A stretch of 64,000 nucleotides of DNA from Gillisia lutea (lineage in GTDB: Bacteria > Bacteroidota > Bacteroidia > Flavobacteriales > Flavobacteriaceae). The stretch covers positions 124,001-188,000 of the forward strand of contig NZ_JAKGTH010000007.1 of assembly GCF_021568705.1 (NCBI RefSeq), read 5' to 3'. The translations under genes were made by a program, and so were the position numbers. Within the stretch, counting starts at the first letter, position 1, and the number at the start of each line of letters is the position of its first letter. Positions 26,925 through 35,608 of the stretch are shown in pieces. The notes below the pieces were generated by a model. It worked only from the letters and a program-made list of their open reading frames with translations, ran no database searches and was not told the origin of the DNA.

Positions 26925-28074
26925 TTGGCGAGAAATAAAGGTAAAAGATGTTGCCGCAAAGATTCAGTATGGTTACACTGGAAAAACCCACAAAACAGGT
27001 GAGTATAGATATCTTAGAATCACTGATATTCAGAACAGCAAGGTGAATTGGAGCACAGTGCCTTTTAGTACTATTTCTGACCCAAAAGAAATTGAAAAAT
27101 ATTTGCTTCATACTGATGACATTATTTTTGCTAGAACAGGAGCTACAGTTGGGAAATCATTCATTATTGAAGAAGTAGACAAATCCATTTTTGCCTCATA
27201 CCTAATTCGGATTCAATTAAAAAAAGATGTTTTTCCTAAATACCTTTATCTATATTTTCAAAGTTCATCATATTGGCAACAAATTAGAGGTCACGAAGTG
27301 GGTGCCGCTCAGCCAAATGTTAATGGAAAAAAACTTGGTGAAATTGTATTCCCCTTACCGTCAATTCAAGAACAAAAAAGGATAGTTACTCAAATAGATT
27401 ATCTTTTCGAAAAATTAAACAAAGGCATTGTTCTACTGGAAGAGAATATTATACATTCTCAAGCATTAATAAACAGTGTCCTAGATGAAGAATTTGGGAA
27501 ATTGGAAGAAGAATTCGAGAGCAAACCATTAGAAGAAATTGTAACAGTGATTAATGGTCGAGCATATCAAAAGCCTGAGATGTTGGATGCTGGTAAGTAT
27601 CCAATTTTAAGAGTTGGAAACTTCTTTTCAAATAGAGGTTGGTATTATTCTGATATGGAACTGGACGAATCAAAATACTGTGAAGAGGGAGATTTACTCT
27701 ATGCATGGTCTGCATCCTTTGGTCCTAAAATTTGGGATGGCGCAAAATCAATTTACCATTACCACATTTGGAAAATGGTACCTACCTCGAACAAGGTTTC
27801 AAGAAAGTACCTGTATTACCTTTTAGAGAGAGATACAGATAAAATAAAGGAAGAAAATGGAAGAGGTGTTGGAATGATTCATATTACAAAGAGTTATATT
27901 GAAAGTAGAATGATGGTCTTGCCTCCTATGGATATTCAGGAAAAAGTTGTTGAACGGATTGAGAAATTCTATTTTCTTCACACTAATATGACTCTTGAAT
28001 TGAATCAAAAACTAGATAATCTAAAAGCTCTAAAAAGTAGTTTGTTAGATCAAGCATTTAAAGGTGAATTATAA
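26917..28074 (+). CDS. hsdS: Type I specificity subunit S (HsdS)
   Basis: A 385-aa protein with two target-recognition domains (about 1-150 and 200-345). Each is followed by a conserved helical spacer containing the typical end motif (PLPSIQEQKRIVTQID and LPPMDIQEKVVERIEKF). It determines the bipartite DNA site of the complex; the site cannot be read from sequence. The start overlaps hsdM by 8 bp. A new ATPase gene begins 3 bp after its stop, so the operon continues beyond the standard R-M-S set. Confidence 0.94.
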   Translation: MGSWREIKVKDVAAKIQYGYTGKTHKTGEYRYLRITDIQNSKVNWSTVPFSTISDPKEIEKYLLHTDDIIFARTGATVGKSFIIEEVDKSIFASYLIRIQLKKDVFPKYLYLYFQSSSYWQQIRGHEVGAAQPNVNGKKLGEIVFPLPSIQEQKRIVTQIDYLFEKLNKGIVLLEENIIHSQALINSVLDEEFGKLEEEFESKPLEEIVTVINGRAYQKPEMLDAGKYPILRVGNFFSNRGWYYSDMELDESKYCEEGDLLYAWSASFGPKIWDGAKSIYHYHIWKMVPTSNKVSRKYLYYLLERDTDKIKEENGRGVGMIHITKSYIESRMMVLPPMDIQEKVVERIEKFYFLHTNMTLELNQKLDNLKALKSSLLDQAFKGEL

Positions 28075-28077
28075 TTA

Positions 28078-30015
28078 ATGGAGTTAGTAGCATTATTAAA
28101 ACATGATTCTGAAAATAAAACTTCAGAAATAATAAATTTTGGTGGTTCTCATTTTTATACTGTTTCTTCAGAAGATGGAATTCAACTTAGCCGAAATGAA
28201 AACGCGAATCACTTACCTGATTTTTTCGCTACAGATACTGTTTTAAATGTTTCTGCAATTGTCGGGGCAAATGGCGCTGGAAAAACCACTTTCCTTAAGA
28301 ATATCTTGGACTTATTTCACAGTGGATATGGATCAGAATTTAGAATTCTTATTTTTCATGAAGGGAGAGACATAGTTTTTAAAACAAATATCTATGATCG
28401 AGATTTTCAGTTTACAGCTAATTTTGATTATAAAATTGATCAAAAAATAGATGCACAGACTATCTTTTATTCACCATTTTTAGATTTCAAGAGTTCGGTT
28501 AAGGGAGTTGATCTAAGTTATGACGCAACTCTACAGGAGGATCTTGAACATATCGACCGGTTTTATGAGGCCTCCTCAAAAATAATACCACATCGTTATT
28601 TACTAAAAAGGAATAGTAGAAGGTTACGGGCATTCATAATTTCGGAGTTTAGCGATTCTATTAGGAAAACTTTCGGTTTGCCAGATGATAATTATCACCT
28701 TTTGACTTTTACTCGTTATAAAATTGATGCGACAGAGGAAAATATAAATTTCCATAATACCCCATATGGCTTCCGAGAATACTTGGATAAGTTGTTTAGA
28801 AAAATTCGGAAGGATGCAGATACTATTAATGCCACACGACCTGAAGGTTATAGCCTTTTTCAATTGCAAAAGGATTTGATGAAAAATTATATCCTAATGG
28901 ATTTTCTTTGTCTTATGGTGGTTCAAATGGAGAGAGGAAATGACTTTCTTAGGGAAGGAAAGTTGGATGAAAAAAAACTTGAGAATGTCGATTTTAACGA
29001 CGTAAACTCCAAGGATCTCTTGTATGCCTTTCTGGAAAATCATGTAATTCGCTTTCAGTCGGAGCAATTTCGGGTATTACCAGTTGAACCAACTAAGGTA
29101 TTAATCGAAGAAGTTTTCAGAATTATTGATAATTATAATGAACCTTCAGAAAATGAGAGACCATTTTTCGATTGGGATCTAAAACATGTTGTTATTGACA
29201 CTGATACTTTAAATTCTTTAGTAGCGTTAGAAGATGAGTTTATTAATGAAATCCATAAGTATTATCTTGGGACGGAAAAAGATGGGGAAAAGTTGTTCGA
29301 CAAACCTGATATAATTCAAGGTCTTCTAAATTATCAACCATCAACGAGAGAATTAAGTTCTGGCGAAACTGCATTATTAAACCTTTACTCAAGAATATAT
29401 GACTATTTCAAACGAAATATAGAGGATTTACGTACAGAAAAACTCTCCAAGAATTATCTTTTGTTTTTGGATGAAGCTGATCTAGGATTTCATCCAAAAT
29501 GGAAAAAATCATTTTTAAAAAGCTTCCTTGAATTTACTCAAAATTTTTTTAAAAAGATTGGATCGTCCGTCCAGTTAATTTTTACTACTCACGATTCTCT
29601 TACCCTCTCTGATGTGCCCAATGATAACATTATTTACTTAATACGAGAAGATGATGAAACTATAGTTTTAAAGCGAGATCATCCTTCCAGGCCAACTAAA
29701 TCATTTGGTGCAAATATTACGGATCTATTAGCTAATTCTTTTTTTATTGAAGATGGTCTAATTGGTGATTTTGCTAAAATGAAAATCCATGAGGCTATTA
29801 TGTGGATAAAAGATGATGAGGAAACGCCCGAATATCTTAATAAAGAATATTGTTTAAGAATAATTAAAACAGTTGACGAGCCAATTGTTAAAACTAAGCT
29901 TTCTGAGATGTTTGATAATAAAACAAAGTCAAATACGAGATTAGAGCTAATAGAGAAACAAATTACTGAATTGGAAGCTGAAAAAAAGAAATTGTCAGAA
30001 AAACCGAAAGAATAA
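28078..30015 (+). CDS. AAA/ABC-type ATPase of an ATPase-HNH pair (PtuA-like)
   Basis: A 645-aa SMC-like ATPase. Walker A is GANGAGKTT (63-71) in IVGANGAGKTTFLKNI. A signature-like LSSGETALLN comes before Walker B LLFLDEADLGFHP and the H-loop FTTHDS. A charged coiled coil ends the protein. The HNH gene starts on its stop (TAATG, 1-bp overlap). Paired ATPase plus HNH is the layout of Septu (PtuA-PtuB), but the subunits here are larger, so the Septu label is only an analogy. It follows hsdS by 3 bp and looks co-transcribed with the type I system. Confidence 0.78.
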   Translation: MELVALLKHDSENKTSEIINFGGSHFYTVSSEDGIQLSRNENANHLPDFFATDTVLNVSAIVGANGAGKTTFLKNILDLFHSGYGSEFRILIFHEGRDIVFKTNIYDRDFQFTANFDYKIDQKIDAQTIFYSPFLDFKSSVKGVDLSYDATLQEDLEHIDRFYEASSKIIPHRYLLKRNSRRLRAFIISEFSDSIRKTFGLPDDNYHLLTFTRYKIDATEENINFHNTPYGFREYLDKLFRKIRKDADTINATRPEGYSLFQLQKDLMKNYILMDFLCLMVVQMERGNDFLREGKLDEKKLENVDFNDVNSKDLLYAFLENHVIRFQSEQFRVLPVEPTKVLIEEVFRIIDNYNEPSENERPFFDWDLKHVVIDTDTLNSLVALEDEFINEIHKYYLGTEKDGEKLFDKPDIIQGLLNYQPSTRELSSGETALLNLYSRIYDYFKRNIEDLRTEKLSKNYLLFLDEADLGFHPKWKKSFLKSFLEFTQNFFKKIGSSVQLIFTTHDSLTLSDVPNDNIIYLIREDDETIVLKRDHPSRPTKSFGANITDLLANSFFIEDGLIGDFAKMKIHEAIMWIKDDEETPEYLNKEYCLRIIKTVDEPIVKTKLSEMFDNKTKSNTRLELIEKQITELEAEKKKLSEKPKE

Positions 30016-30929
30016 TGCTTTTTATAGATCCAGATGATAGCAAGATAATAAGAGCTAAAGATCGATTCCTTGAAAATCTGAAACCAAAAATTTTAGATAA
30101 CATTGAAAATAAAGTTCAATATCATTATTGTAAACTATTTTTCAATCAAAACATCATACCCTATATAGATGATATTCTGATTGGTACTCCAGAAAAACTC
30201 CATAACCTTGCAAAAGAGCATAGCAATTTCATAAATGAATCACCTTTATTAAAAAGATTGGTAGAACAGGTTTTTAATTATGATTGGTTCATTAAAAAGG
30301 AAACGAAGCCATATGGAGCCTATGAATTAGCATTAGATTTAGGAATAAATACTTGTGTTTACTGTAATAGAAATTATACCAATACGGTAATTGACGATAA
30401 AGGAAAAAAGGTAATCAGACCACAATTTGATCATTTTATAGATAAAGGTAATAATCCATTATTTCGTTTGTCCTTTTTCAACTTAATACCCTGTTGTAGC
30501 ACTTGTAATTCAAACTTAAAAGGTAGTACTCCTTTTAGTATGGAAACTCATTTACATCCCTATAATGATAAAATTTTAAAAGAATTTAATTTTTCATATG
30601 AATATTCAGCCAAAGAGGATGAGTTGGAAGTTTTGATAAAGCCGGACACATTACCTCCCAGGATTAAAGAAAGCTTTAATGAGTTCAAAATCTTGGATAT
30701 TTACAATGCGCACACTTCAGAGGTAAAAGATCTTATTCGCCTAAAAGAAGCATTTTCAGATAATTATTTATCCATTCTTTCTTCTAGTGTGTTAAATGAT
30801 ATTAAAATTTCGCAGAGGGAGATGTATAGAATTGTTTTTGGAACTTATTATGAAGATGATAAGCTTCACCTTCGTCCTTTTGGTAAATTAAAGCGTGACC
30901 TTCTTCAAGAATTAAAAATTACTACATAG
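30015..30929 (+). CDS. HNH nuclease partner (PtuB-like)
   Basis: A 304-aa protein with a clear HNH/zinc core. Cys114-x2-Cys117 (CVYCNRNY), Asp139-His140 (RPQFDHFIDKG), Asn156 (FFNLIPCC) and Cys161-x2-Cys164 with Asn165 (CCSTCNSNLKGS) give the ββα-metal nuclease. The first 110 and last 100 residues are helical with no recognised domain. It overlaps the ATPase stop by 1 bp. It is probably the DNA- or RNA-cutting effector controlled by the ATPase; target and trigger are unknown. It ends the six-gene operon; McrB starts 116 bp later. Confidence 0.82.
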   Translation: MLFIDPDDSKIIRAKDRFLENLKPKILDNIENKVQYHYCKLFFNQNIIPYIDDILIGTPEKLHNLAKEHSNFINESPLLKRLVEQVFNYDWFIKKETKPYGAYELALDLGINTCVYCNRNYTNTVIDDKGKKVIRPQFDHFIDKGNNPLFRLSFFNLIPCCSTCNSNLKGSTPFSMETHLHPYNDKILKEFNFSYEYSAKEDELEVLIKPDTLPPRIKESFNEFKILDIYNAHTSEVKDLIRLKEAFSDNYLSILSSSVLNDIKISQREMYRIVFGTYYEDDKLHLRPFGKLKRDLLQELKITT

Positions 30930-31045
30930 TATTAATCTTGTATACAAAACATGTTTATAATGCATGTCTTTAACTATTATTCAGATTTATTCCTAAATTA
31001 GAGGAATTATACATCTAAGACATTTCAAAACCAACCTAATCACCA

Positions 31046-33595
31046 ATGATTCCAGATAATCTTGAAAGAATTCATATTGAAAAAGCTTTAGCTGAAATTG
31101 ATCAAAATGGAGTGCAAAATGGAGAGCAGTCAACAACATATGATCTAATTCATAATGCTAAGCGTTATCCCCCTAAATTGGTTTTAAGTTTAGCCAATAA
31201 GTATGCTAATGGGAATGAATTAGATCGGTTAAGTTTTACGGGTGGAGAAAATACAAAGGCTTTTAAGCTTTTGAGAAATCATGGTTTTCATATTGAAAGT
31301 AAAACTTCTATTAAAGATCTTGTTCAAGAATTCTTAGAACAGGCGAAGACTTCTAATCTAAAAACAAAACATTACCCATCTAAATACAGGGGCTTAGATA
31401 TTTCAATTAGTTTCGGAGCTGGTAATTCAGCTCGAATACCATGGATAGCATTTCTCAAACCACCTAATAAAGTTATGGATGGAATTTATCCAGGATTATT
31501 ATTCTATAAAGAGCATAATCTTTTAATATTAACTTACGGCAAAAGTGAAACTAATAGTTCCTCATTTACGTGGAATGTTTCTAATGCAGAAACAATAGGT
31601 GAATTTTTTAAAAGAAAATTTGAAGCTAAACCAGACAGGTATGGAAGTTCACTTGTTAAAGCTATTTTTAAAGTTGAAAAGGATATAGATTTTATCAAAT
31701 TTCAATATCAGTTAGATGAACTAATTGATCAGTATAAGTCAATTCATTTTGAAAGTAACACTTTAGGAGAACCAACGGAAGATTATAAAAAAGAAAAACA
31801 AGATATTGGTAGGAAATACTGGATTTACTCTCCTGGTGAAAACGCTGAATTTTGGGATGAGTTCTATCAAAAAGGTGTAATGGGTCTGGGTTGGGACTAT
31901 CTTGGTGATTTAAGGAATTTCAACTCCAAAGAAGAGATAAGATCTAAGTTACAAGAACTTGAGGAAACAGATAATTCTAAAAAAAATGATGCTACGGCAT
32001 GTGACGATTTCCTTAATAATATTCAAGTGGGAGATATCGTCATTGCTAAAAAGGGCAGGAGCACTTTAATTGGATATGGCAAGGTAGTTTCCGATTACTA
32101 CTTTGATAAGGAAAGAAAGACCTTTCAAAAGCAGAGAAAAGTTGAATGGAAAAAGAAAGGGGAGTGGAATGCCGGCCTTTTTTTAGTTTTAAAAACTTTG
32201 ACTGATATTACACGATATCCTAGTAAACTTTCAGAATATGACAACTATTATGAACATCTTCTAGCAATTATGGATGAAATAATTGCGGAACCTAAAAAGG
32301 AATTGGGCCTACCTTTAAACTGTATATTATATGGTCCTCCGGGAACTGGTAAAACTTATAAAACTAAAGAAATAGCCGTTAAAATTGGCAATCCAGATTT
32401 TGACGTTCCTCCTAATTATAATGATTTGAAAAAGAGAAAAATGATTGTTGATGAATATGATCGTTTATTTCAAGAAGGGCAAATAGTTTTTACCACTTTT
32501 CATCAATCATTTAGTTACGAAGATTTTGTAGAAGGTATTAAACCAAAAACCACTGATGACAAAAAAGTGATATACGATATATCTCCAGGTATTTTTAAAA
32601 GAATATGTGAGAGGGCTAAAGATAATTGGTTAGAATATTCTAGCGGTGAATCAGTGGATCTATCTTTTGATGAAGCCTTCAGGAATTTGAAGGATGAATG
32701 GGAAGAAAATGAAAATTTAAAATTTCCCCTGAAAACAGAAGGGAAAGACTATAAAATTATAGGCTTTACAGATAGTTCTATTCAGTTTAAAAAAGCAAGT
32801 GGAGGAACGAGTCATACATTAAGTATCTCTACTTTAAGAGATGCATATTATAGAAAAAGAGAAATTAAATCGACTGGAGTTGGAATATATTATCCGGGAA
32901 TATTAAATAAGCTTAAAACATATGGTTCTAGAACTATTGGTATTAATAGACCATCACTCGAAAAATTTGTTTTAGTGATTGATGAAATCAACAGAGGGAA
33001 TGTTTCAGGAATATTTGGAGAGCTTATCACTTTATTGGAGGAGGATAAAAGGTTAGGGGAAAATGAGGAAATAATTGTTGAGTTACCGTATTCAAAAGAG
33101 CCGTTTTCTGTGCCTCCAAATGTCTATATAATTGGCACTATGAATACTGCCGATAGGAGTGTAGAATCTTTAGATACTGCCTTAAGAAGAAGATTTGCCT
33201 TTGAAGAAGTGATGCCGTTACCAGAACTATTAGAGAACATTGAGTTTGAGCAATTCAATTTAAGTCATCTTTTAAAAGTGATCAACGGTAGAATAGAGGC
33301 TTTACTGGATCGGGACCATACAATTGGTCATTCTTATTTTATTGGGATTCAGTCAGGAGATGCTGTTGCACTAAGACTAGCATTCGAAAATAAAATTATT
33401 CCATTATTACAAGAATATTTTTATCATGACTATGAAAAAATAGCCTTGATTCTAGGCGAAGGTTTTATAGAGCATAGGGAGTCTAATGTAAGATTTGCAA
33501 ACTTCAATAAAGTCGACCAACCAGAAATAAATTCATCTTTTGAATTGAAAAAGATAGAAGATATTGAAGATGCCGTTCATTTTCTTTTAAATTAA
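31046..33595 (+). CDS. mcrB: McrB-type GTPase with three N-terminal reader modules
   Basis: An 849-aa protein. Residues 1-85 look like the ScoMcrA-type head domain (YDLIHNAKRYPPK, GGENTKAFKLLRNHGF). Residues about 91-215 look like the DUF3578/MrcB_N domain. Residues 255-385 are an EVE-like domain (YWIYSPGENAEFWDEF, GDIVIAKKG), a known reader of modified bases. The McrB AAA+ motor follows: Walker A GPPGTGKT (430-437), TTFHQSFSYEDFVEG, LVIDEINRGN and the signature MNTADRS. It pairs with McrC (4-bp gap) to restrict DNA carrying modified cytosines. It is longer than E. coli McrB (459 aa) because of the reader modules. Confidence 0.93.
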   Translation: MIPDNLERIHIEKALAEIDQNGVQNGEQSTTYDLIHNAKRYPPKLVLSLANKYANGNELDRLSFTGGENTKAFKLLRNHGFHIESKTSIKDLVQEFLEQAKTSNLKTKHYPSKYRGLDISISFGAGNSARIPWIAFLKPPNKVMDGIYPGLLFYKEHNLLILTYGKSETNSSSFTWNVSNAETIGEFFKRKFEAKPDRYGSSLVKAIFKVEKDIDFIKFQYQLDELIDQYKSIHFESNTLGEPTEDYKKEKQDIGRKYWIYSPGENAEFWDEFYQKGVMGLGWDYLGDLRNFNSKEEIRSKLQELEETDNSKKNDATACDDFLNNIQVGDIVIAKKGRSTLIGYGKVVSDYYFDKERKTFQKQRKVEWKKKGEWNAGLFLVLKTLTDITRYPSKLSEYDNYYEHLLAIMDEIIAEPKKELGLPLNCILYGPPGTGKTYKTKEIAVKIGNPDFDVPPNYNDLKKRKMIVDEYDRLFQEGQIVFTTFHQSFSYEDFVEGIKPKTTDDKKVIYDISPGIFKRICERAKDNWLEYSSGESVDLSFDEAFRNLKDEWEENENLKFPLKTEGKDYKIIGFTDSSIQFKKASGGTSHTLSISTLRDAYYRKREIKSTGVGIYYPGILNKLKTYGSRTIGINRPSLEKFVLVIDEINRGNVSGIFGELITLLEEDKRLGENEEIIVELPYSKEPFSVPPNVYIIGTMNTADRSVESLDTALRRRFAFEEVMPLPELLENIEFEQFNLSHLLKVINGRIEALLDRDHTIGHSYFIGIQSGDAVALRLAFENKIIPLLQEYFYHDYEKIALILGEGFIEHRESNVRFANFNKVDQPEINSSFELKKIEDIEDAVHFLLN

Positions 33596-33599
33596 AAGA

Positions 33600-34826
33600 A
33601 TGAAGCAAGCGAATAAATCAATAAAAGTCTTTGAACATCAGTTTTTAAAGTTAGGCGATAATTTTAAAAAACATCATCTAGAAGCTTTCTCAAAGCTTAA
33701 TGCTTTACATAATGATTGTTATTTTGATTTAAGATATAATGGTCTAAAGTTTAAAAATTATGTTGGTGTTATTCAGGTCGATGGACTAACTATAGAAATA
33801 CTTCCCAAAGTAGATTCTTATAATGAAGAGAAAGATCTTTGGCAAAGTGTACTTATTGATATGCTTAAAGCAACAAAAAAGCTTAAGGTTCAGCCAGTAG
33901 GTAGCGCCAATGTGAATAGACAAAATATTCACCTGTTAGACTTATATTTTGAATGGTTTTTACGAGAAGTTGAGTTGTTAATTAAACAAGGATTAATAAA
34001 ACAATATTACCGTGAGACTAAAAATGTTAAAGCATTAAAAGGTAAGCTTGAATTTTCAGGCCATATTCAGAAAAACTTAATTCACAAGGAACGATTTTAT
34101 ACTAGCTATCAAATTTATGAGAAAGATCATTTAATACATCAGATTCTGTTCTACGCAATGGAAATAATTGAAAACTTTTCAAAAGGAACTTATTTGTATT
34201 CTAAATGTAAATCTATCCAGTTGGATTTTCCAGATGTCAGTAAATGCCATATTGATAGTTCTACTTTCTCCAAAATAAAATATAACAGAAAGAACTTACC
34301 ATATAAGACTGCTTTAGAGATTGCCAAATTTATCATATTAAATTATGCTCCTAATATCTCTTCAGGTGAAGAGAAAATGCTTGGGTTGTTATTTGATATG
34401 AATTCACTGTGGGAAGAATATGTTCTAATAAAACTGAAATTAGAGGCTAATTCCAGAGATGATGTAAATGTTTTTGGTCAAAGAACTAAGGGGTTTTGGC
34501 AGGGTATTACTATTAGACCAGATGTTGTAATCGAAATGAGAAATCAAACATACATCATAGATACAAAATGGAAGAATATTAAATACTCTAAACCTTCTAC
34601 ACAAGATCTAAGACAAATGTATGTTTATAATGATTATTGGGATTCCTATAAGGCTGTTCTCTTATATCCTTCAGAAAAGGAGTGTTTAAAGCCTTCCTTT
34701 TATCCATTTGATAAAAAGGAACATGAGTGTGGGATAGGTAAAATAAATGTCTTAAAAGGAGATAAATTAAATCAGGAAATAGGGAAAACTATCTTAGACT
34801 GGTTTATTAAGGAAGAGGATTCTTAA
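33600..34826 (+). CDS. mcrC: McrC nuclease subunit
   Basis: A 408-aa protein. The C-terminal PD-(D/E)XK domain has RPDVVIE (Pro307-Asp308) and IIDTKWKN (Asp321-x-Lys323). The N-terminal region (NYVGVIQVDGLTIEILPK) matches the McrC family, which activates McrB GTPase and cuts DNA. It starts 4 bp after mcrB. Its 3' end overlaps the convergent HTH gene by 20 bp, which marks the boundary between defence cargo and island core. Confidence 0.93.
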   Translation: MKQANKSIKVFEHQFLKLGDNFKKHHLEAFSKLNALHNDCYFDLRYNGLKFKNYVGVIQVDGLTIEILPKVDSYNEEKDLWQSVLIDMLKATKKLKVQPVGSANVNRQNIHLLDLYFEWFLREVELLIKQGLIKQYYRETKNVKALKGKLEFSGHIQKNLIHKERFYTSYQIYEKDHLIHQILFYAMEIIENFSKGTYLYSKCKSIQLDFPDVSKCHIDSSTFSKIKYNRKNLPYKTALEIAKFIILNYAPNISSGEEKMLGLLFDMNSLWEEYVLIKLKLEANSRDDVNVFGQRTKGFWQGITIRPDVVIEMRNQTYIIDTKWKNIKYSKPSTQDLRQMYVYNDYWDSYKAVLLYPSEKECLKPSFYPFDKKEHECGIGKINVLKGDKLNQEIGKTILDWFIKEEDS

Positions 34827-35124
34827 GTATATACATATCAGCCATTTTTTTAATTTCAGCTCTAGATTTTATTTTTCCGCGATTCAACCAATTATCAATT
34901 TCACTTTTTCGAAAATGTAATTTACCACTTGCTTTTATAAAAGGTATTTTTCGTTTCTTAACCAAACCATATATAGAAGACTTTTGATAATTTATATAAT
35001 CTGCAATTTCTTCGATTGTCATTAATTCATCATTTAATTTTTTACTTTTTATTTTTTTTAGTTCTTCTAATTGTTTTTCGATACTTTCTAATTTGGATAA
35101 GATTATTTCAAAGGGATTGTCCAT
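34807..35124 (-). CDS. Excisionase-like helix-turn-helix protein
   Basis: A 105-aa protein. A coiled-coil N-terminus (about 5-30, KLESIEKQLEELKK) leads to an HTH_17/MerR-like winged helix (TIEEIADYINYQKSSIYGLV, then KRKIPFIKASGKLHFRKSE). Such proteins act as recombination directionality factors or regulators in Bacteroidota elements. The 10-bp repeat array lies 137 bp upstream of its start and is a candidate binding site (inference). A similar protein is encoded at 37063-37356. Confidence 0.78.
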   Translation of the reverse strand: MDNPFEIILSKLESIEKQLEELKKIKSKKLNDELMTIEEIADYINYQKSSIYGLVKKRKIPFIKASGKLHFRKSEIDNWLNRGKIKSRAEIKKMADMYILKNPLP

Positions 35125-35260
35125 TTTACTTTATTTACATTAATGAGTTTGATCTGAGGAAACATTTAAATATAAGAAGATGAAATTTATGGACGGTTAT
35201 ACTCAATAACTAAGTATATACTGAGTTTTTATTCAGTTTATTAAGAGTTTTTCAATTATT

Positions 35261-35370
35261 AGCAATCGCTGGCAACAGTTGGCAATCGCTGGCAACACTT
35301 AGCAATAGTTGGTAATCCCTGGCAATGGTTGGTAATTGCTCGACAAAGCTTAACAAAGCTGGATAATCCA
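35261..35370. repeat. Array of eleven degenerate 10-bp repeats (iteron-like)
   Basis: Eleven consecutive units of exactly 10 bp. The first eight fit (A/G)G(C/T)AA(T/C)NNNT; examples are AGCAATCGCT, GGCAACAGTT, GGCAATCGCT and GGCAACACTT. The last three (CGACAAAGCT, TAACAAAGCT, GGATAATCCA) are decayed. The period equals about one helical turn, so a protein could bind every unit on one DNA face. It lies in the 470-bp non-coding gap between the HTH gene and the helicase gene. There are no spacers, so it is not a CRISPR array. Candidate roles are replication iterons or a regulator/excisionase binding region. Confidence 0.85.
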
Positions 35371-35460
35371 AAAATCTTTATTAGTATATAAAATAATAAA
35401 CAATTTGATTTTTATATAAAGTAAGCTCAAAATATTTTTCCAATTATATTCTATTATGTT

Positions 35461-35608
35461 TGTTGAAATGTTGAGGATATAATTAAATTACTGAAATTGA
35501 GCTTTATAATAATCAACCCCACTTCAACATTTGTTGAAGTGGGGTTGAAAATATTAATTTATAAGATATTGAATATAAGACTATAGCTATATATTCAACA
35601 TTTCAACA
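35461..35608. repeat. Nested inverted repeats, possible origin or recombination structure
   Basis: The outer pair is TGTTGAAATGTTGA (35461-35474) and its perfect reverse complement at 35595-35608, the latter overlapping the stop codon of the helicase gene. Between them lies a perfect 17-bp palindromic hairpin (35513-35529 and 35532-35548, 2-nt loop) built from the same TTCAACA word. The inner hairpin could end transcription of the helicase gene on the minus strand. The outer copies are not explained by a terminator. The rest of the 35125-35594 gap is AT-rich without genes. Confidence 0.8.

Noticed and set aside
27614-27826. 70-aa ORF inside hsdS
   Set aside because: Out of frame shadow of hsdS with no protein features.
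28078-30929. Retron with PtuAB effectors
   Set aside because: No reverse transcriptase or msr/msd-like structured RNA next to the ATPase-HNH pair.
35261-35370. CRISPR array
   Set aside because: Units are 10 bp, contiguous and degenerate, with no spacers, and no cas genes are in the window.
35513-35548. Interpreting the hairpin only as a terminator
   Set aside because: It may terminate the helicase transcript, but the matching outer arms at 35461 and 35595 are unexplained, so the structure is reported as nested repeats.
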